The position numbers and the translations under genes were made by a program. From an uncultured Ellagibacter sp. (GTDB lineage Bacteria; Actinomycetota; Coriobacteriia; Coriobacteriales; Eggerthellaceae), in contig CAKTSW010000110.1 in assembly GCA_934613165.1 (NCBI GenBank), positions 1-5,610 on the forward strand: a stretch of 5,610 nt of DNA. Reading direction: 5' to 3'. Below are positions 1-5,610 of this stretch, piece by piece. Positions within the stretch are counted from its first letter, which is position 1; every line of letters starts with the position of its first letter. The notes beneath the pieces were generated by a model that was not told where the DNA came from, did not search any database, and saw only the letters and a list, made by a program, of their open reading frames with translations.

Positions 1-859
1 CTTCCGATGCGCGGGAAAGGTATTCCTGGGCGAGCTCGGCGGCCTGCGCCTGGTATTCAGCGCTTCCGAAGTTCCTCGCCGGCATCGGGAATGCGTTGAA
101 GAGCCCCGAGAGCTCCTTGCTCGACAGGCCCTCCTTCCCGAGCGCGGATTCAAGGCCCTCGAGAGCCTTCGCGCTCCTTTCGAGGAACGTATCGCGCGAC
201 CTCGACTGCTTCTGCGCCTCGGCGGCGGCGATGGCGGCCGACGCGGCATCGAGCATATCCGACGCAAGGCGATGGAGGCCCCGCGCAGGCGGCGGCAGAA
301 CAAGCGACGAGATGCCGCTCGGGCTTGCCCCGGCGCTCGTGACGAGCGTGCGCACCATATCCGCGACCGAGGACCCTGCGGAAAACCCGCCTGAGAAATT
401 TCCGTACTCTTCGAACAGGCCGTCGAATCCGCACGGCGACACAAGGTCGTTCTCAGCGCCGAGCACCTCTTCAAGCGATTCGTCGAGCATCGTCCTCGCG
501 GTCGCCTCGCCGGCGATTTTGAACGCCGGGTTGATACCGAGCTCGAGCGCATGGGCGCGCAGGATGCGCGAACAGGCGCCGTGGATGGTGGATATCCAAG
601 CGGAGTCGACGAGAAGTGCCTGGTCGGACCTGCCCGATGCCTTGAGCGCACCCTTGACGCGCGACTTGATTTCCCCCGCCGCCTTCGAGGTGAAGGTGAT
701 GGCGAGGACCTGGCCGATGTCGTCGATGAACCCCGTTTCGAACGCGTTGACGATGCGCTTGGTGAGCGTATACGTTTTCCCGCTTCCGGCGCCTGCCGAG
801 ACCGACAGGGGGCCGACGAAGGTGTCGACGCACTTTTGCTGTCCGGGCGTGAGCGCCAT
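1..859 (-). CDS. addA: AddA/UvrD-family ATP-dependent helicase, N-terminal part (runs off the left edge)
   Basis: I translated this frame by hand from ATG at 859; it stays open for 286 codons to the window edge. It shows the superfamily 1A helicase signature in order: a Q-motif-like LTPGQQ (residues 3-8), a Walker A AGAGSGKT (22-29), motif Ia ITFTSKAAGEIKSRV (54-68) and motif Ib WISTIHGACSRIL (88-100). In this family such proteins are 3'-5' DNA translocases. Here the partner is almost certainly the nuclease encoded just upstream (stop codon at 862-864, two bases before this ATG), giving an AddAB/RexAB-type complex that resects double-strand breaks and loads RecA. A GAAAGGA ribosome binding site lies inside the end of addB, 10 bases before the ATG, so the pair is probably co-transcribed and translationally coupled. 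Motifs II-VI and any C-terminal nuclease domain are outside the window, so AddA, a plain UvrD/PcrA or an AdnB-like helicase cannot be fully separated; the neighbour favours AddA. Confidence 0.85.
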   Translation of the reverse strand, partial: MALTPGQQKCVDTFVGPLSVSAGAGSGKTYTLTKRIVNAFETGFIDDIGQVLAITFTSKAAGEIKSRVKGALKASGRSDQALLVDSAWISTIHGACSRILRAHALELGINPAFKIAGEATARTMLDESLEEVLGAENDLVSPCGFDGLFEEYGNFSGGFSAGSSVADMVRTLVTSAGASPSGISSLVLPPPARGLHRLASDMLDAASAAIAAAEAQKQSRSRDTFLERSAKALEGLESALGKEGLSSKELSGLFNAFPMPARNFGSAEYQAQAAELAQEYLSRASE

Positions 860-861
860 CG

Positions 862-3591
862 TTATCGGATCCTTTCAGGGCACGAGAGCACAGGGCAGTA
901 TTTGCAGGCATAGGCCCCTTGCGGATGCGGGCGGACGTCGCCTGCGAGCATTCGGTCGATTCCCCGCGCGACCGCTTCCTCCGTCTGGTCGAGAACATCG
1001 TCGAAGGTAAGGCCGCTTGCGGGCGAGACCTCGCACCGGGCATGGCGCATGTTCGGCAGGTGCGGCGCCTCGAGGTAGGTGCCGTCGAACGCGCCGGAGG
1101 CTTTGCATGTCTTTCCGTAACGGACGTAGAGCGCGCCCGCAACTTCAAGGCCGAGCGAGCGGCGAACGACCTGCGCGTAAATGAGGGCCTGCACCTTGCC
1201 CGCCCCGGTTTCGGCGCGCTCCGCGTAATCGTAGGCAGGGGAAATCGACGCCTTGTAATCGAGGACGACGGCATGGCCCGACTCGTCGACGTCGATGCGG
1301 TCGGCCGTTCCCACGATCGTGTGGCCGGCGTATTCGGCGACCGACCCCTGCGCGACGTCGTATTCCAGGTACGCCGGGCGAAACGACGGCAGGAGCTTTG
1401 CCTCGAAAGGCAGAAAGCCCACGAGCTTCCGCTTCAAGTCGGCGACCTCACGCTGCTCGAGCTCCGTTTTCGGGAGAAGTCGATTGTCCGTCGGCTTCAT
1501 GCCTGCTTGGTACGTTAGATGGCGGTCGACAACGTCGGACATGATGCGACGCGCCTCGAGCAGCGTCTGCTCGGTCACCTTAGGCGCGACCTCTTCCTGG
1601 AAGTGCGTGTAGAAGCTCTTGAACGCAGCGTGCGCGAAATCGCCCATCTGCAATGCCCCGAACCCCTCGTCAATGGTTTCGAGGCGGAGCCTTCTCTGGG
1701 CGAACCATTTGTAAGGGCATTCGAGATAGCTTTCTATCTGCGAGGGGGAAAGGCACGGGTCTTCGACCACCTGACTGCCCACGATGCGCGGCAAAACCAC
1801 ATAGGGCCGAGCATCGGGTGAAACCTCCCCCGCGATCGGGCGTTCCATCGATGCGGACTCGGGCGCTGCCAACCTGCCCGCCAGCGCGTTTTCAACGAGA
1901 GCTTCCTCGCCGCATTCGGAGATGCCCTCCATCAGGCACGGAGGCAAGGCGTACGGGTTGTCGATGTCGTCGGTTGCTGACGGGTCGGGGCGATAGCAAT
2001 CGATGAACTCTTCCAGGACAGCGGCAGGGTACGTCGGCTCGGCGTCGGAATCGTTGAGGCACCGAACGACGAGCAGCTCCTCTTCCGCCATCTCTTCAAG
2101 CGCGCAGAACGCCCGGCGCATGCGCGAAAGCGCGTTATCGGCGCGAACGATCCCCCGCTTTTGCAGCAGGGAGTCAGCCGCGGAATCCGCATCCGCAGCC
2201 GGATAGGCCGCGCTCGTCAAGTCGGCGGCAACGACAAGCGCATAGGTCGAACCGCCAACCGCCCCGACGCCCGAGTAATCGACGAACGAGACGACGGGAA
2301 ACCCGCTTCGCGTATCTTCTTCAGGTGAAGACGAATCGCCTTCCACCTGCGGATTCAGCACACGAGCAACGGGAACGCTCGCCTGGTTAAGCAGCGCTGC
2401 GCATGCGCCCATGTCGGCTCCGATAAGGCGGGCGGCCGTCGTGACCTCGCGCAGGACGGAAACGGCGCGAAGCTGCTCGCGGCGCCACGCCTCGCACCTG
2501 TCCAGCAAAGAGGCGATGATGTCTTCGAACGCCCCGAGGAGGATGTCCGCCTCAGGGTCGGAAACGATTTCCTCGAGCAGCTCGAACGTCCGGCTTTTCT
2601 CGCGCAGTTCGGACACGATCGACTCATGCGTCACAAGGCGATCCCCGCGCACGCGCGCGTCGATTGCGTATGCCGCCGAGGAAGCCACGCCCGAAAGCGG
2701 GGAAAGCAGGAAATCGGCCAGGTCGCTCGCCGCCCATTCATCGGAGGAAAGAAATGCGCGCACCGCAAAGAAGGCCCGACCGAAATCGGTCTGCGAGAAG
2801 GGGACGCGCGTGACGAGCGCGCATACCGCGCCCGCCTTCGCGAGGCCTTCGCAGCACGAGGAGAACAGCTCGAGAGGATCGCGCGATGCGACGAGAACGT
2901 TCCCCTTCGCCAAAAAAGGCACGATCGACCGATTGACGAGCGCGGGCTCGGCATAGAGCCCCGAAGGAAAGCCAAAGCGGACCGAAACCGACGCGGGGGC
3001 CTTCGAAACCTCGCAGCGCCCGTCGCCTTCGAAGGAAACGGACGCAAGCGGCAATCCCTCGAAGAAGCGCTCCTCGATGGCGTCGAGCGGACGGCCGAGC
3101 GAGACGCGGATGCGCAGAGCCTGATCGGCCAGCGATTCGCAAACGATGCGCGCTGCCTCGCCGAATTCCACGAGCGCAAGCTCGCCGTAGACGCCGAGCA
3201 CCTCGCCGCACAACCGAAGCGCCTCGACTTCGCACGAAGAGAACCCTTCGGGCGCTGCCCCCCGCGACGCCTCCTTCACCGCCTTATCGAACTCCGCAAG
3301 GCCGCAAGCACGCGAAAAACATTCCGAAACGACGCCGTCGACGCCCGAAGCGCATTTTGCCTGCTCGCACACCGAACGCGAGACCATGTCGCGCTCGATC
3401 GCCGAGGCGATGCGGCGCCCGTCGCCGTGCAATTCCCATAAATCGGCTATCCACGAGGGAAACGTGGTGACCACGACGCCGAAAAGCGCCCGCGGGCCTC
3501 CGCTTTCAGCCTCCTTCTTGCGAAACGCGACCGCTTCCGCCTGCGTGGGCAGAAGCACCACATCGTAGGGTATGTTCTCGTTCGTATCCAT
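862..3591 (-). CDS. addB: AddB/RexB-like PD-(D/E)XK nuclease subunit of a helicase-nuclease complex
   Basis: This 909-residue protein is the predicted AddB-type partner of the helicase that follows it. The C-terminal third carries a RecB-family nuclease: GTADRID with Asp764, then LDYK with Asp778 and Lys780, then the Q801xxxY805 motif. Cys625 (in ECPYKWF) together with Cys896, Cys899 and Cys904 (CKYC-x4-C near the C-terminus) matches the AddB arrangement in which an iron-sulfur cluster staples the nuclease domain. The middle resembles the inactive helicase-like domains of AddB/RecC (DFLLSPLSG; YALVVAADL near residue 450). No Walker A motif is visible, and the protein is shorter than the roughly 1,150-residue Bacillus AddB, so it is closer to RexB in style. 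The start at 3591 (MDTNENIPYDVVLLP) is preferred because the open frame further upstream crosses a terminator and the neighbouring gene. No ribosome binding site precedes this ATG (see promoter entry). Nuclease call is firm; the AddB subtype is inferred from motifs plus the helicase neighbour. Confidence 0.85.
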   Translation of the reverse strand: MDTNENIPYDVVLLPTQAEAVAFRKKEAESGGPRALFGVVVTTFPSWIADLWELHGDGRRIASAIERDMVSRSVCEQAKCASGVDGVVSECFSRACGLAEFDKAVKEASRGAAPEGFSSCEVEALRLCGEVLGVYGELALVEFGEAARIVCESLADQALRIRVSLGRPLDAIEERFFEGLPLASVSFEGDGRCEVSKAPASVSVRFGFPSGLYAEPALVNRSIVPFLAKGNVLVASRDPLELFSSCCEGLAKAGAVCALVTRVPFSQTDFGRAFFAVRAFLSSDEWAASDLADFLLSPLSGVASSAAYAIDARVRGDRLVTHESIVSELREKSRTFELLEEIVSDPEADILLGAFEDIIASLLDRCEAWRREQLRAVSVLREVTTAARLIGADMGACAALLNQASVPVARVLNPQVEGDSSSPEEDTRSGFPVVSFVDYSGVGAVGGSTYALVVAADLTSAAYPAADADSAADSLLQKRGIVRADNALSRMRRAFCALEEMAEEELLVVRCLNDSDAEPTYPAAVLEEFIDCYRPDPSATDDIDNPYALPPCLMEGISECGEEALVENALAGRLAAPESASMERPIAGEVSPDARPYVVLPRIVGSQVVEDPCLSPSQIESYLECPYKWFAQRRLRLETIDEGFGALQMGDFAHAAFKSFYTHFQEEVAPKVTEQTLLEARRIMSDVVDRHLTYQAGMKPTDNRLLPKTELEQREVADLKRKLVGFLPFEAKLLPSFRPAYLEYDVAQGSVAEYAGHTIVGTADRIDVDESGHAVVLDYKASISPAYDYAERAETGAGKVQALIYAQVVRRSLGLEVAGALYVRYGKTCKASGAFDGTYLEAPHLPNMRHARCEVSPASGLTFDDVLDQTEEAVARGIDRMLAGDVRPHPQGAYACKYCPVLSCPERIR
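870..876 (-). promoter_or_regulatory. Ribosome binding site of addA inside the end of addB
   Basis: The minus strand reads GAAAGGA, ending 10 bases before the ATG at 859. It overlaps the last codons of the upstream nuclease gene, which fits coupled translation of the two subunits. Confidence 0.55.
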
Positions 3592-3597
3592 AGACGG

Positions 3598-3627
3598 ATT
3601 GTAACACGAACGTTTGTACTTATTGAA
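3598..3627 (-). promoter_or_regulatory. Promoter of addB, probably giving a leaderless transcript
   Basis: On the minus strand a TACAAT -10 hexamer (3598-3603, five of six consensus bases) sits six bases before the addB ATG. Normal spacing puts the transcription start on the A of that ATG at 3591. A weak -35 candidate, TTCAAT (3622-3627, three of six), is 18 bases upstream. There is no purine-rich ribosome binding site between the -10 box and the ATG, which agrees with a leaderless message. The terminator just upstream (3655-3684) makes an independent promoter here necessary unless there is read-through. Confidence 0.55.
3607..3620. promoter_or_regulatory. SOS-box-like imperfect palindrome in the addB promoter spacer
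   Basis: The plus strand reads CGAACGTTTGTACT. Against the Gram-positive LexA/DinR consensus CGAACRNRYGTTYC it agrees at 11 of 14 positions: the left half CGAAC is perfect and the right half is degraded. It lies between the -35 and -10 candidates of a predicted DNA-repair operon, where a repressor would block polymerase. The LexA consensus of this organism is unknown and a single degenerate match can arise by chance. Confidence 0.25.
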
Positions 3628-3654
3628 GCGGATGGCCCACTTTCTTAGATGAAG

Positions 3655-3684
3655 CCAAAAAGAAAGCCGCCAGACCGGCGGCTT
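3655..3684 (-). terminator. Rho-independent terminator after the 72-residue zinc-ribbon gene
   Basis: A perfect 8-bp stem (3664-3671 with 3677-3684, AAGCCGCC/GGCGGCTT) closes a 5-base loop. On the minus strand it is followed at once by TCTTTTTGG. It starts 10 bases after the stop codon of the gene at 3913-3695 and separates that gene from addB. Confidence 0.85.
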
Positions 3685-3694
3685 AAGCGCGCTA

Positions 3695-3913
3695 TCAAGC
3701 TGCGCATTGGACTTCGACGCGTTTGCTTCTGTCCCGCGCGACGTCGATGTCGGTGCTCCCGCAGACCGAGCACTTTTTGTGGCTTTCACCCGGGTACAGC
3801 ACGTGCCCGCAGTTCCTGCACGTGAACACGATGGACGAAACGGAATACGCCGAGTTCCCGTTCATGCCGTATTGCTTGTCGTCGTCCCCTAGTTTCGATA
3901 AATCGAATGCCAT
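3695..3913 (-). CDS. Small four-cysteine zinc-ribbon / rubredoxin-like protein (72 residues)
   Basis: This is a small, probably cytoplasmic metal-binding protein of unknown role with no signal peptide or membrane segment. Two knuckles are visible, C32-R-N-C35-G and C48-S-V-C51-G, separated by 12 residues. That C-x2-C-x12-C-x2-C spacing is shared by short zinc ribbons and by the rubredoxin-like tail of rubrerythrins, so either zinc or iron is possible. A fifth cysteine, C70, is two residues from the end. The first 24 residues are polar and rather acidic (MAFDLSKLGDDDK) and look disordered. The start is supported by AGGAAGGA nine bases upstream; Met17 is the only other candidate. It aligns without gaps over its last 48 residues with the protein at 4236-4027 (20 identities by my count), so the two are tandem paralogues. 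It ends in its own terminator and is not part of the addB operon. A real gene is likely; the function is not recognised. Confidence 0.85.
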   Translation of the reverse strand: MAFDLSKLGDDDKQYGMNGNSAYSVSSIVFTCRNCGHVLYPGESHKKCSVCGSTDIDVARDRSKRVEVQCAA

Positions 3914-3922
3914 GTCGCACCG

Positions 3923-3930
3923 TCCTTCCT
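3923..3930 (-). promoter_or_regulatory. Ribosome binding site of the 72-residue zinc-ribbon gene
   Basis: AGGAAGGA on the minus strand ends nine bases before the ATG at 3913. This strong site fixes the start at 3913 instead of the internal Met17. Confidence 0.75.
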
Positions 3931-3978
3931 CGTCTTTCGACGTCAGTGTATCGATGCGAGACCCGTAATGGGATACTT

Positions 3979-4016
3979 AAAAATTTTTTAGCGAGCAAGC
4001 TTGCCGGACCGGCAAG
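3979..4016 (-). other. Perfect inverted repeat followed by an A6T5 tract; possible weak terminator or promoter element
   Basis: CTTGCCGG/CCGGCAAG (4000-4007 and 4009-4016) is a perfect inverted repeat around one central base. It begins 10 bases after the stop codon of the gene at 4236-4027. Read on the minus strand, the stem is followed by ten GC-rich bases and then AAAAAATTTTT (about 3979-3989). The distance from stem to T-run is too long for a classical terminator. The A/T tract could instead be an upstream promoter element for the gene starting at 3913, although I see no convincing -35/-10 pair after it. Structure is seen; function is uncertain. Confidence 0.35.
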
Positions 4017-4026
4017 AAGATCACCC

Positions 4027-4236
4027 TCAACACGCCCGGCGCACGACGACGGTGCGCGTGGGGTCGGCCACCGTCGCGATGTCGTGGTTCCCGCAATCGG
4101 GACAGGTGCGCGACCCCTCGCCCGGCCGAAGCCGTCTTCCACACGAACGGCACACAAACGCGATCGCCGGCACCTCGACCCCGTTGCCAATCCGCAAACT
4201 CCGCGCCTTGATCGCCACGTCCTTGGGCGCTTTCAT
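4027..4236 (-). CDS. Small four-cysteine zinc-ribbon / rubredoxin-like protein (69 residues)
   Basis: Paralogue of the gene at 3913-3695. It has the knuckles C29-R-S-C32-G and C45-P-D-C48-G with the same 12-residue separation, and shares the core CRxCGxxLxPGE and the CxxCGxxDI block with its neighbour. The CPDCG knuckle is especially rubredoxin-like, but the spacer is far shorter than the roughly 29 residues of true rubredoxin, so a zinc ribbon or a rubrerythrin-type iron site is more likely. A fifth cysteine is the last residue (C69). Unlike its acidic paralogue, this protein is basic (many Arg) with a short beta-like N-terminus (SLRIGNGVEVPAIAF). A GGAGG site eight bases before the ATG supports the start. 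A -10 candidate lies at 4287-4292, between it and the oxidoreductase terminator, so it is probably transcribed on its own or with its paralogue. A nucleic-acid or protein-binding role and an electron-transfer role are both open; I do not recognise a named family. Confidence 0.85.
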   Translation of the reverse strand: MKAPKDVAIKARSLRIGNGVEVPAIAFVCRSCGRRLRPGEGSRTCPDCGNHDIATVADPTRTVVVRRAC

Positions 4237-4243
4237 GGCTCAC

Positions 4244-4250
4244 CCCTCCC
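4244..4250 (-). promoter_or_regulatory. Ribosome binding site of the 69-residue zinc-ribbon gene
   Basis: GGGAGGG on the minus strand, with its GGAGG core eight bases before the ATG at 4236; a near-perfect Shine-Dalgarno sequence. Confidence 0.75.
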
Positions 4251-4286
4251 CCGCAAGAATCGAAATCGAGCGTATCTCCTACCCGC

Positions 4287-4292
4287 ATCATA
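4287..4292 (-). promoter_or_regulatory. Candidate -10 box for the zinc-ribbon gene(s)
   Basis: TATGAT on the minus strand matches five of six -10 consensus bases and would start transcription near 4280, leaving a leader of about 44 bases before the ATG at 4236. No good -35 hexamer is seen at 16-18 bases upstream. Its position directly after the oxidoreductase terminator is where a new promoter would be expected. Confidence 0.4.
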
Positions 4293-4317
4293 CCCGACAA
4301 GCGAATGCCCGAACACG

Positions 4318-4354
4318 AAAAAGTCCCCCGCTCCCAAACCCGGGAGCGGGGGAC
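4318..4354 (-). terminator. Strong rho-independent terminator of the pyruvate:ferredoxin oxidoreductase gene
   Basis: A perfect 13-bp GC-rich stem (4323-4335 with 4342-4354) closes a 6-base loop and is followed on the minus strand directly by TTTTT (4322-4318). It lies about 50 bases after the oxidoreductase stop codon. A smaller 6-bp hairpin with one G-U pair (4368-4385) sits between stop codon and terminator. The plus-strand side lacks a T-run, so it acts in one direction. Confidence 0.92.
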
Positions 4355-4406
4355 AAACCGAATGCTTCAGAGGCGAAAACCCCTGCTCACACCACTGGTC
4401 TTCGAA

Positions 4407-5610
4407 CTAGTCTTCGGCGTAGAGGTCCTTCAGCTTCACGAGGTGGTTGTAGCGCTCGATGGCCGCTTCCTCGTTGCGCTCGAACAGCTCGCTCGCGCGC
4501 TCGGGGAACTCGCGAGTCAGTCGGCTGTAGCGCGCCTCGTTCATGAGGAACTCCTGATAGCCTCCCGCAGGCTCCTTGCAGTCGAGCGTGAACTTCTTGC
4601 CCGCAGGCGCCGCCGGGTTGTAGCGGAAGAGGTTCCAGTAGCCGCAATCCACGGCCTTCTTCATTTCCTCCTGGCAGTTCTTCATGCCTCCCTTGATGGC
4701 ATGCATCTCGCACGGGGAGTAGCCGATGATGAGCGAGGGACCGTGGTAGGCCTCGGCCTCGGCGATCGCCTTGATGGTCTGCGCGGGCTTCGCGCCCATG
4801 GCGACCTGCGCCACGTACACGTAGCCGTACTGCATGGCGATCTCGGCGAGACTCTTCTTCGCGACGGCCTTGCCGGCTGCGGCGAACTGCGCCACCTGAC
4901 CGATGTTGGACGCCTTGGAAGCCTGGCCGCCGGTGTTGGAGTACACCTCGGTGTCGAACACGAACACGTTGACGTCCTCGCCGGAAGCGAGCACATGGTC
5001 GAGTCCGCCGTAGCCGATGTCGTAGGCCCAGCCGTCGCCGCCGAAGATCCAGATGGACTTCTTGGCGAGGTACGCCTGGTCCTTCAGCACCTCGGGCGCG
5101 ATCGGGCAGCCGGCGTCAGCGGCCTTCTGCACCTCGGGGATGAGGGCGCGCACCGCTTCGGCGTTCGCCGCGGAGTCGTCTTTCGTCTCGAGGAACTTAT
5201 CGAAGCGCGCCTTGAGTTCGTCGGACGCCTTGTCGCTTTCGACCATCTGGCGCAGGTTCGCGATGGCGCGGTTGCGTACCGCGTTGTGGCCGATGAGCAT
5301 GCCGTAACCGTGCTCGGCGTTGTCCTCGAACAGCGAGTTCGCCCACGCGGGACCGTGTCCGTCCTTGTTCACCGTGTACGGCGACGTGGCGGCGGGACCG
5401 CCCCAGATGGACGAGCAGCCCGTGGCATTGGAGATGAACATGCGGTCGCCGAACAGCTGGGTGACGAGACGCGCGTAGGAGGTTTCCGCGCAGCCCGCGC
5501 AGGAGCCGGAGAACTCGAGGAGCGGCTGCTTGAACTGGCTGCCCTTCACGGAGTTGTCCTGCGCCTCGGGCTTGTCGGCCACCTTCGCCACGCAGTAATC
5601 GAACACGTCC
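4407..5610 (-). CDS. nifJ: Pyruvate:ferredoxin (flavodoxin) oxidoreductase, C-terminal part (starts beyond the right edge)
   Basis: The enzyme oxidises pyruvate with CoA to acetyl-CoA and CO2, passing electrons to ferredoxin or flavodoxin; it is a central cytoplasmic enzyme of anaerobes. About 400 C-terminal residues of an expected ~1,170-1,200 are present; the frame is open to the right edge, so its start is not visible. Counting from the codon at 5606, the cluster-binding cysteines are C36 and C39 (SGSCAGC), C64 (NATGCSS) and C299 (YSPC). Their spacing of 3, 25 and 235 closely follows the proximal [4Fe-4S] ligands of the Desulfovibrio africanus enzyme. The thiamine diphosphate/Mg site is plain: GGDGWAYDIGYGGLDHV (189-205) and DTEVYSNTGGQ (218-228). 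HGPAWANSLFEDNAEHGYGM (84-103) is another family hallmark. The protein ends about 100 residues after C299, so it lacks the extra C-terminal domain of the D. africanus enzyme. It terminates strongly at 4318-4354 and is not in an operon with the downstream genes. Confidence 0.96.
   Translation of the reverse strand, partial: DVFDYCVAKVADKPEAQDNSVKGSQFKQPLLEFSGSCAGCAETSYARLVTQLFGDRMFISNATGCSSIWGGPAATSPYTVNKDGHGPAWANSLFEDNAEHGYGMLIGHNAVRNRAIANLRQMVESDKASDELKARFDKFLETKDDSAANAEAVRALIPEVQKAADAGCPIAPEVLKDQAYLAKKSIWIFGGDGWAYDIGYGGLDHVLASGEDVNVFVFDTEVYSNTGGQASKASNIGQVAQFAAAGKAVAKKSLAEIAMQYGYVYVAQVAMGAKPAQTIKAIAEAEAYHGPSLIIGYSPCEMHAIKGGMKNCQEEMKKAVDCGYWNLFRYNPAAPAGKKFTLDCKEPAGGYQEFLMNEARYSRLTREFPERASELFERNEEAAIERYNHLVKLKDLYAED

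Noticed and set aside
96..1010. Long open frame on the plus strand (304 codons), with others of similar kind across 919-3441
   Set aside because: They lie antisense to the helicase and nuclease genes, give low-complexity Arg/Ser/Ala-rich translations with no motif or ribosome binding site, and are expected shadows of GC-rich coding sequence.
3623..3651. Possible plus-strand promoter (TTGAAG, then TAGATG after 17 bases)
   Set aside because: The -10 match is poor and no supported plus-strand gene lies downstream; chance is the better explanation.
3592..3789. Upstream extension of the addB frame to an ATG at 3789
   Set aside because: It would run through a strong terminator (3655-3684), overlap the end of the 72-residue gene, and add 66 residues with no AddB-like character; the ATG at 3591 matches a promoter and a typical N-terminus.
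3977..4300. 107-codon minus-strand frame overlapping the 69-residue zinc-ribbon gene
   Set aside because: It lies in another frame over the well-supported cysteine-motif gene, covers its promoter and leader, and shows no recognisable domain.
4600..5000. Shadow frames over the oxidoreductase gene on both strands
   Set aside because: The oxidoreductase frame contains unmistakable thiamine diphosphate and cluster motifs; the overlapping frames are composition artefacts.
5604..5606. GTG codon at 5606 as a start of the oxidoreductase fragment
   Set aside because: The frame is open to the window edge and the family has several hundred more residues upstream; this is an internal valine codon.

Overview
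The window holds part of a GC-rich bacterial chromosome in which every supported gene is on the minus strand. Codon use is strongly GC-biased, and a nifJ-type pyruvate:ferredoxin oxidoreductase lies near an AddAB-type recombination locus. This suggests an anaerobic, high-GC Gram-positive. Coriobacteriia (Eggerthella/Slackia-like) is my best guess, but it is inferred from sequence character and not from any search.

Layout in transcription order, from the right edge leftwards: (1) 5610-4407, the C-terminal third of pyruvate:ferredoxin (flavodoxin) oxidoreductase, followed by a textbook terminator with a 13-bp perfect stem and T5 at 4318-4354. (2) 4236-4027, a 69-residue four-cysteine zinc-ribbon or rubredoxin-like protein with a TATGAT -10 candidate and a strong ribosome binding site. 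(3) 4026-3914, a gap with a perfect inverted repeat and an A6T5 tract. (4) 3913-3695, a 72-residue second zinc-ribbon protein, clearly a paralogue of the first, ending in a strong terminator at 3655-3684. (5) 3591-862, an AddB/RexB-like PD-(D/E)XK nuclease with an iron-sulfur-type cysteine set. It starts at an ATG with no ribosome binding site, exactly where transcription should begin downstream of a TACAAT -10 box, so it looks leaderless. (6) 859-1, the N-terminal 286 residues of an AddA/UvrD-family helicase, two bases behind addB and running off the left edge.

Functionally there are three units. The oxidoreductase makes acetyl-CoA and reduced ferredoxin from pyruvate. The two small metal-binding proteins are of unknown role, each with its own translation signals. 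The addB-addA pair is predicted to form the helicase-nuclease that processes double-strand DNA ends for RecA-dependent repair. A degenerate SOS-box-like element lies in the addB promoter.

No tRNA, rRNA, CRISPR array, insertion sequence or attachment site was seen. The points most worth a second look are the tandem zinc-ribbon paralogue pair and the leaderless, possibly LexA-controlled, start of addB. I did not find evidence of a wholly new multi-gene system.
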